A DNA stretch of 64,000 nucleotides from Aliishimia sp963721175 (GTDB lineage: Bacteria > Pseudomonadota > Alphaproteobacteria > Rhodobacterales > Rhodobacteraceae): the NCBI GenBank assembly GCA_963721175.1, contig CAVRIG010000020.1:292243-356242 (forward strand), written 5' to 3'. The notes under the pieces are model-generated. The model did no database searches. It saw only the letters and a list, made by a program, of their open reading frames with translations, and was not told the origin of the DNA. The position numbers were made by a program, and so were the translations under genes. Positions 58,287-64,000 of this stretch are shown one piece after another. How positions within the stretch are numbered: position 1 is the first letter of the stretch; every line of letters starts with the position of its first letter.

Positions 58287-59082
58287 TTTGGAACGCAGGA
58301 GCGTGTTCGAGCGTCGTGCGCCGGGCTCAGACCGCAAACGGCAACTGATTGCTGCCAACGTGGATACGGTCTTTATCGTGTCGTCCTGCAACAAGGACTT
58401 CAACATCGCGCGGCTCGAGCGCTATGTGGCGTTGGCGTTCGAGGCAGAGGTGACGCCTGTGATCTTGCTGACCAAGGCAGACCTTTGCGACGATCCAGAA
58501 GCCTACGTTAAAGCGGCGAGCGCCATTTCAAACCGCGTTCTGGTCGAAGTGCTCAATGCCTTGAGTGAAGAGCCAATCGCCAGGTTGGCTCCATGGTGCA
58601 AGCCGGGCCAAACGATTGCCTTTCTGGGGTCGTCTGGCGTCGGGAAATCGACTCTGGTCAATGCTCTCTTTCGAGATGGTGTGGCCGATACGGCTGCCAT
58701 TCGCGAAGATGACAGCAAGGGTCGCCACACGACGACGCGGCGGCAATTGCACTTTACAGCCGATGGCTGCGCGGTGCTGGACACGCCCGGCATGCGAGAG
58801 CTTCAACTCACCGATGTTGAGGCCGGCATTGCAGATGTGTTTGCTGACATCGTTGCCTTGGCGGGCCAATGTCGTTTCAGCGATTGCAGACATGACAGCG
58901 AACCCGGTTGCGCCATCCAAGGTGCATTGGCGCGCGGGGAGATTGATCCTGACCGACTTGCGCGATGGAACAAACTGGCAGCGGAGGAACGCTTTAACGC
59001 ATCCACTTTGGCCGAACGCAAAGCCGCCGATAAATCACTTCAAAAGATGATCAACGCGATCCAGCAGAAGAATAGGAAATAA
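58287..59082 (+). pseudogene. rsgA: rsgA, 3' part, split by IS5-family insertion
   Basis: Continues in frame from the 5' part once the IS and one AGGT are removed (GT + T TTG GAA CGC...), giving 358 residues in all. The G4 motif LLTKADL precedes the P-loop GSSGVGKST and the G3 motif DTPGMRE, the permuted order of YjeQ/RsgA GTPases. The C-terminal zinc-binding module CRFSDCRHDSEPGC is intact. ATG/GTG starts within this half could at most give a truncated GTPase domain. Whether the cell has a second rsgA cannot be seen here. Confidence 0.9.
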
Positions 59083-59086
59083 GACG

Positions 59087-59516
59087 ATGATGCGTGAATA
59101 CAAAACTGAAGATACCGATGCCTTGATCACAATCTGGGACAATGCCGAGCCACTTGCGCACCCCTTCTTGTCGGATGAAGTCAGAGATCAGGTGCGCAGA
59201 GATACGCGTCAACATCTATCTGCCAAATGCCGAAACATGGGTTCTGGAAAACGATGGCGTGCCCGTCGGTTTTATTGCAATGATCGGCACGGAAATTGGA
59301 GGCTTGTTCCTCGACCCCTCTGAACAAGGCAAAGGCCTGGGGCGTCAAATGGTAGACCATATCGTTGCCATCAAAGGACCGCTGACAGTCGAGGTATTCA
59401 AAGACAACAAGATCGGCCTGCCGTTCTACGAGCGATATGGCTTTGTTGTAATCGGCGAAGGCGTGTTTGACGCCAGCGGCGACGAAACCTTCAAGATGGC
59501 TATGCCCGCTTCGTAA
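59087..59516 (+). pseudogene. GNAT-family N-acetyltransferase, one frameshift
   Basis: The start is MMREYKTEDTDALITIWDNA, 4 nt after rsgA. A one-base shift near 59195 joins SDEVRDQVR to IRVNIYLPNAETWVLENDG. The acetyl-CoA-binding motif is GGLFLDPSEQGKGLGRQMVD, followed by VEVFKDNKIGLPFYERYGFV. Joined length about 142 residues, typical for YjaB-like acetyltransferases. Substrate unknown. Probably in one transcript with rsgA. Confidence 0.8.
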
Positions 59517-59971
59517 AGTTGCTGGGAGGCGCTGATCATCAGCGCCTCCCATCATCGGTGCTCGCCGCAAGGAGACGTTCGTTTGCGTTTCGTAAATAGA
59601 AGCTAAATCCCGCACTGCGGACAGTCGTTTCTCGAAAATGCTGCTCGATGCGCCAATGGCCGGTTTGGTGACGCTGCCCTGCGGCATCAGGCCAACGGAT
59701 TAAAGTCCGTAAAGGGCCGTCCCTGTCGCTCCTGGCGCCACGCGAAAAAGAAGAGCCGTTGCGGCGCCGCAGGTTTTCTGAGAACCGGAAGCGGACTTGG
59801 ACGGGGGCGTGCAGCAGAGGAGAAGGCTTGACCGCAGATTTATCGTTTTTCAGTCTCCACAAAGAAACGTCTTGTAAACTCGTCGCGATAAGCGCAACCA
59901 TCCCGTGACTGTCTGACCACGCGCGTTTCAGCGTGACCAGCGGCCGGCTTCTTTGAGAGGAGTTCAAGGTC
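59517..59971. other. Intergenic 455 bp with no supported gene
   Basis: Open frames on the minus strand (for example 59539-59967) lack a start context or recognisable domain. No clear terminator or promoter hairpin was picked out, although the promoter of the next operon should lie near the right end, before GAGAGGAG at about 59955. Confidence 0.35.
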
Positions 59972-60365
59972 GTGAAGATGGATCGTCTCTACATACTGAC
60001 AGGTTTTCTCTGGCTGATCGCAGGAATGACCTTCGGGATCTACCTCGGCATCACGGATCAATTGCAGTTCGCCAACTCGCATGCGCACGCAAATCTGCTC
60101 GGTTTCGTGATCTCGGTGCTGTTCGGCCTCATCTACCGGGCTTGGCCGGTGCTGATGACAAGCAGGCTGGCCCTGCCGCAATTCGCGCTCTTCGAGGTCG
60201 GATCGCTGGTCCTCGTGGCAGGCAAATACGACATCGACGGTGGAGGCGGTGGCATGCTGGCGCCCCCGGATCGCTCCTTGTCGTGCTGGGCACACTCGTC
60301 ATGTTCTGGATGTTCGCAACGGCGACGGCAGATGCCGGGATGGCCCCGAAGAGAGAGTGGTCTGA
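59972..60365 (+). pseudogene. Small membrane protein with HAHANLLGF motif, probable frameshift
   Basis: The start is GTG 59972 (or ATG 59978), with GAGGAG upstream. Hydrophobic helices include LYILTGFLWLIAGMTFGIYL, then SHAHANLLGFVISVLFGLIY, then FALFEVGSLVLVAGKYD. The His-x-His-x-Asn motif resembles small membrane proteins related to heme-copper oxidase subunit I segments. After GGGG near 60247 the protein-like sequence continues in another frame (PGSLLVVLGTLVMFWMFATA), giving a fourth helix. A TGATG overlap with the methyltransferase start indicates coupling. Function unknown. Confidence 0.5.
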
Positions 60366-61204
60366 TGCCAACGCGGGTTCAGGATCACTACGGCGCCGAT
60401 CGCATCGTGGAACGTATTCTCGCCGCCGCTGAGCACTCTACCAAGGACGCCATATCGCTCCCGGCGGACAGGCTGTTTCCCTACGACCAACTGCATGGAC
60501 GGGAATTGCTGGCAACACGGGATCACGCGGCCATGATGAACCCGGCGAGTGATACTCATCTGCTTGACCTGGGGTCCGGCATCGGAGGACCGGCGCGTTA
60601 TTTCGCCAGCGTTTTCGGATGCCGGGTGACAGGCATCGACCTGACGCCGCAATTCGTGGCAGCGGCGACCGAGCTGACGCGGCTGACCGGGCTTGCCGGG
60701 ACGGTGGACTTCGTCGAGGGCGACGTGGCGAAACTGCCCTTCCAGTCGGGCACCTTCGACCATGCCTACTGCTTCTATGTGGGCATGAACCTGGCCGACA
60801 AGCCGGCGGTCATGCGCGAATGCTCCCGGGTGCTGAAACCCGGTGGCAGCCTCCTTTGGACGGAAGTCACGTCGAAGGCAGGCGAGCCGCACTATCCGCT
60901 GCCATGGGCGGTGGACGCGCCGAGCAGCCATGTCGGCGCCAGCGACATGCTGGCCGATCAACTCCGCGAAGCAGGTTTCGATCTTGTTTCAATCGATGAC
61001 GAGACCGATGCGCACGTGGAACTCGCCCACCGAATGAAGACCAGCGGCAGCAAGCCGACGGAGGCTCACCTTCAAGCCAACGAGGTGGTCCTCGGTGCTG
61101 GTTTCGTGGAACGCCGGATGAACTACATCCGAAGCCTGTCCGAAGGCGCGCTCGCGAGCACGGTTATCTACGGGCGCAAGGCCGGCAAGTCGGCCGGTCA
61201 CTGA
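60365..61204 (+). CDS. Class I SAM-dependent methyltransferase
   Basis: A 279-residue protein from ATG 60365. Motif I is LLDLGSGIGGPARYFA, the acidic loop VTGIDLTP, motif II-like DFVEGDVAKLPF, and post-motif III RVLKPGGSLLWTEV. It resembles small-molecule N-/C-methyltransferases of the glycine/sarcosine or tocopherol type, but the substrate is not readable from sequence. Intact, and followed by a terminator-like hairpin. Confidence 0.82.
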   Translation: MPTRVQDHYGADRIVERILAAAEHSTKDAISLPADRLFPYDQLHGRELLATRDHAAMMNPASDTHLLDLGSGIGGPARYFASVFGCRVTGIDLTPQFVAAATELTRLTGLAGTVDFVEGDVAKLPFQSGTFDHAYCFYVGMNLADKPAVMRECSRVLKPGGSLLWTEVTSKAGEPHYPLPWAVDAPSSHVGASDMLADQLREAGFDLVSIDDETDAHVELAHRMKTSGSKPTEAHLQANEVVLGAGFVERRMNYIRSLSEGALASTVIYGRKAGKSAGH

Positions 61205-61229
61205 GCTTTGCCGGTTTGGGGGCAGGAAG

Positions 61230-61265
61230 AAACGCCCAGCCAGGCCCGGATCTCCTGAGGCGTTT
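61230..61265 (+). terminator. Probable intrinsic terminator after the methyltransferase gene
   Basis: AAACGCC (61230-61236) pairs with GGCGTTT (61259-61265) and is followed directly by further T residues. The loop of 22 nt is long, so strength is uncertain. Position 26 nt after the stop at 61204 fits. Confidence 0.5.
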
Positions 61266-61481
61266 TTCATCCGCAGAAAGGTGGAAAAGCCCGAAGGGCC
61301 TGAGTTCGTCTTGGCCTCGGCCTGCAACCGCAGCGAATGGCCGGTCTGGCGAAGCGGCGCGCAGCGGGTTACCAGATGGGGAAGGTCCGGAATGGGCCGT
61401 CCGTGAATGCAGCGGGCTTCCCTTGCTTGGCGCTGGAGCGGTCTTTCGCCGCGGTTCGCTCACATGATCAGAGTTGCATGT

Positions 61482-63087
61482 TCAGTGAGGCATTCCTGCC
61501 TCGGACAGGCGGGAAAGCCAGCGTTCGATCACGGCAGGTGGTGTCGACTGTGCACGCTGTGCCGTGGATTCCATCTCGAAGTTCCAGTGTGGGTTCGCGC
61601 TCAAAAACGAACCAAGAGCCGCACGCGCCATGTCGCCACGGCCAAGCTCAAGCGCGGCAACGGCATGTAGTTTCCTCATGTCATCAGTCTGCCCCGGCGA
61701 TGCCATCAGCGACCAAGCGCCTTGTCCGGCTCCCCATGCGCCAATGCGCCCTGGCTATCTGATACTGTAGGTAGTTGTTCCCGGCCGGGTTGATCCGCCT
61801 GGCGAGGGAGATCAGTTCGAGGGCCCTTGCCGTGTTCCCGATATCGAGGTTCGGCGTGATCTGCGCCACGAGGACCATGATCGAAGACGGGTTGAGCATG
61901 GTCGCGCGTTCGAGCGCCAGAATGGCGCCCGCGGTCTGTCCCTTGTCCGCCAGTGTCTTTCCAAGAGCGAAATGCACCAAGTAATTGTCCGGCGCGAGGG
62001 CGAGTGCCCTGGCAACGAGATCCTCGGCCCGCGCGCTGGCAGCCTCGACGTCCCGGGTGAGCCACCCGCTGTCGATCCCGGTCCGAAGCGCGAGCGCCTG
62101 GCCGAAATACCCCCAAGCCAAGATCCAGGATAGCGTTCGAGCGCTTTGTCCTGTTCACGGATGTTCCTGTGAAAGGCCGCTGCCGACGGATCGCGGAGCA
62201 TCCGGCTGCGCGCGGCGTTCTCTTATGAGCCTCGCGGATAGATCACCCCGGTCGATCCGCGCTTCGGCAATTTCGATGAGCTTGACGCCCACCGCGCTGG
62301 CAACCTGCCGTCCGATGCTGCGCGACAGCGCCAGAAGCTCTCCGAGATCGAAGTCGAACTCGTCGACCCAGATACATGACATGTCGCGGGCCGACTATCA
62401 GCCTGATGCTCAGGCGCCCCAGCGTCCCGTCACTCAGAACGGTGCCGGTCACGAGGTATTCGGATCTTGGACAGAAATTGGCCGAGACATCTCTTCCTTC
62501 GGCCGATGGTCCCAAACCCGTCGGGTGGTGCAGGACCGTCATCTCAGGATATCGCGCCAGTTCGGAGACGATCGCTTCTCCCAGCACGTTCGGCAGACCG
62601 GGTGGCGCCAAACCGGTGATGCCCAGATCGTCAAACCGGAGGACCTCGATGGTGGGAGCCCAAGCATCGGGCGCGGGACCTGCCGACAGGCTCGGGGATG
62701 CGCCGGTTCTCGCCGGTCCGCGGACAGGTGGCGCTTGTCCGGGGCGGCATGACCAGCCGGTAGCCCTGACGAGGCACGGTCTCGACGATCCGCTTGTCCC
62801 TGTCCGAGAGGGCCCGGCGTATGTCGGCGATGCAGTGCGCGATGCTGTAGACGAAGACGGCCTTCACATCCCAAGCGGCCTCCGCCAGCGCGCTGCGGCC
62901 AACGATGTCGCCTTGTTGGCGCATCGAGCACCGCCAACACCTCGCGCGAGCGGAAACGCAGGGCGATCTCCTGTCCGGAATGATCGTGAAGGCGCCTCGT
63001 CTCGACATCGAACACGGCTGCGGCCAGGTCGATTTCAGAAGATTTCAGGAAGTTTCGTTTGAAAAACCGCACGGCAGACGCCTCCAT
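61482..63087 (-). pseudogene. Winged-helix/TolB-like/TPR regulator (copy 2), several frameshifts
   Basis: The start is MEASAVRFFKRNFLKSSEID at 63087. Segments in successive frames are: VFDVETRRLHDHSGQEIALR; VGRSALAEAAWDVKAVFVYS with IAHCIADIRRALSDRDKRIV and PRQGYRLVMP (winged helix); GLPNVLGEAIVSELARYPEM and EYLVTGTVLSDGTLGRLSIR (TolB-like); ELLALSRSIGRQVASAVGVK; LRDPSAAAFHRNIREQDKAL; LALAPDNYLVHFALGKTLAD (TPR); and a C-terminal end at 61482. At least five one-base shifts separate them. Unlike copy 1, no transmembrane helix is visible between the DNA-binding and TolB-like parts. It is divergent from the TPR gene at 63165. Confidence 0.72.
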
Positions 63088-63164
63088 GGAGAGGATATCA
63101 CATTTCGGTCGCGAGGGCCGAACCTCATTGTCGTCAGGAGCAGTGACAAGAAGGAATATTCACA

Positions 63165-64000
63165 ATGCTGAACGCGATCTTCAAAGTGACCACCGCGGTT
63201 GGAACGATAGCGCTGGACCATGGGGCCGGCGCCTCGGCCCATTCCCTGGATGCCATGCTGAAGGACCTCGATCCTGCGACGCTTGGCGAGGTCGATTTGC
63301 CACGTCCTGCAACGCCGAAGCACAGCCGCATTTCGACGTCGGGCTGCTGCTCCTGCATCACATGATGTATCGCCAATCTGCCAGCGCCTTCGAAGCCGCG
63401 GCGGAGGCCGACGGCGATTGCGCAATGGCGCAATGGGGCATCGCTATGACCAAGTTTCACCCGCTCTGGCCCGGCGGGCCGACGCCGGAAGAAACGGCGG
63501 CGGGCAGCCGCCGCGCGCCGGTTGCACAGATGGACGCGGGCACGCGCGCGAGGCGGCCTATGTCGAGGCGGTGCAAGCGTTCTATGCCGGCGAGGACCAG
63601 ACCTTTCGCGAACGGCTGGCAGCCTGGGCCGAGGAAGCAGCGCGAGTCGACGCGGCCTTTCCCGGACGATCTCGGACGCCGCGGCTTTCGACGCGCTGGC
63701 GCAACTGACCGTGGCCCCCCGCGGCCCCGATGCGGTGCCCGTACTGCAGGATGCCGGTCCGCGGATGGACGCCTTGCGGGCGCAGGCACCGCAGCATCCC
63801 GGCGGCTATCACTACGCGATTCACGCCTACGACCATCCGGCCCTGGCCGAGCTCGGGCTGGAAATCGCGCGTGGATACGATGGTATTGCCCCCGAAGTGC
63901 CCCACGCATTGCACATGCCATCACATATCTTCACGCGTCTTGGTCTTTGGGACGAATCGGCGGCTTGGAACGCGCGCAGCGCGGCGGCCGTGTTGGCTCA
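63165..64000 (+). pseudogene. Exported TPR-repeat protein (copy 2), frameshifted and cut by window edge
   Basis: The start is MLNAIFKVTTAVGTIALDHG at 63165. Later frames give HFDVGLLLLHHMMYRQSASA, CAMAQWGIAMTKFHPLWPGG, YVEAVQAFYAGEDQTFRERL, GYHYAIHAYDHPALAELGLE and PHALHMPSHIFTRLGLWDES. At least three shifts occur (near 63310, 63530 and 63665). The motifs match the TPR protein at 46484-47957 block for block. It is divergent from the regulator ending at 63087, with 77 bp between the starts. The 3' end is outside the window. Confidence 0.75.

Noticed and set aside
59539..60295. Minus-strand frames of 142-151 codons near the small membrane protein
   Set aside because: No start context, no domain, and they overlap the protein-like plus-strand gene.

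Overview
The window is GC-rich DNA from a Gram-negative bacterium. A two-partner secretion pair, periplasmic c-type cytochromes, TolB-like winged-helix regulators and the transposon families present all fit an alphaproteobacterium, probably of the Rhodobacteraceae/Roseobacter type. That placement is inference: no rRNA or tRNA gene was seen. The layout is accessory-genome-like, with intact operons separated by insertion sequences (IS), IS remnants and decayed genes.

Left part (1-5.2 kb): a minus-strand repeat adhesin or exoprotein with a perfect 840-bp tandem repeat runs off the left edge. A small broken copy of the same module lies just upstream of it. An IS3-type scrap and a dead IS5-family element follow. 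The IS5 transposase carries two related palindromic micro-inserts of 38 and 41 bp.

Centre-left (5.5-27.2 kb) is intact and mostly on the plus strand. It holds a five-gene operon encoding four c-type cytochromes (three di-heme, related to the RoxA/cytochrome c peroxidase group) and one membrane-anchored unknown. Next come an asymmetric heterodimeric ABC exporter, an alpha/beta hydrolase of the MetX-like group, and a two-partner secretion transporter overlapping a 1,812-residue exoprotein with haemagglutinin-type N-domain, GLUG and MBG repeats. A convergent family-2 glycosyltransferase closes this part.

At about 28.1 kb there is a breakpoint where a truncated glycosyltransferase meets a truncated ABC ATPase head-to-head. 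From there to 33.3 kb runs a co-directional catabolic cluster (PotA-like ATPase, polysaccharide deacetylase-like protein, class III CoA transferase, acyl-CoA dehydrogenase, MFS transporter). Four of its genes carry single-base frameshifts.

From 34.3 to 40.9 kb (minus) lies a cluster I cannot assign to any known system: an alanine-rich coiled-coil protein with an in-frame amber codon, a giant alanine-rich protein of about 1,579 residues with a distinct C-terminal domain, and a small acidic-tailed protein. This is the best candidate for something undescribed.

The right part (41-64 kb) mixes IS elements (IS110 remnant, IS630, truncated IS256, intact IS5) with a secreted zinc metalloprotease, a tyrosine recombinase, an AraC-type membrane regulator, a CPBP protease, rsgA split cleanly by an IS5 element, a GNAT acetyltransferase and a SAM methyltransferase. 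A divergent pair consisting of a secreted tetratricopeptide (TPR) protein and a winged-helix/TolB-like regulator occurs twice (46.5-50 kb and 61.5-64 kb). Many genes between 28 and 64 kb contain one-base frameshifts, several at short homopolymers. Either real decay or assembly/sequencing error could explain this, and start/stop calls there should be read with that in mind.
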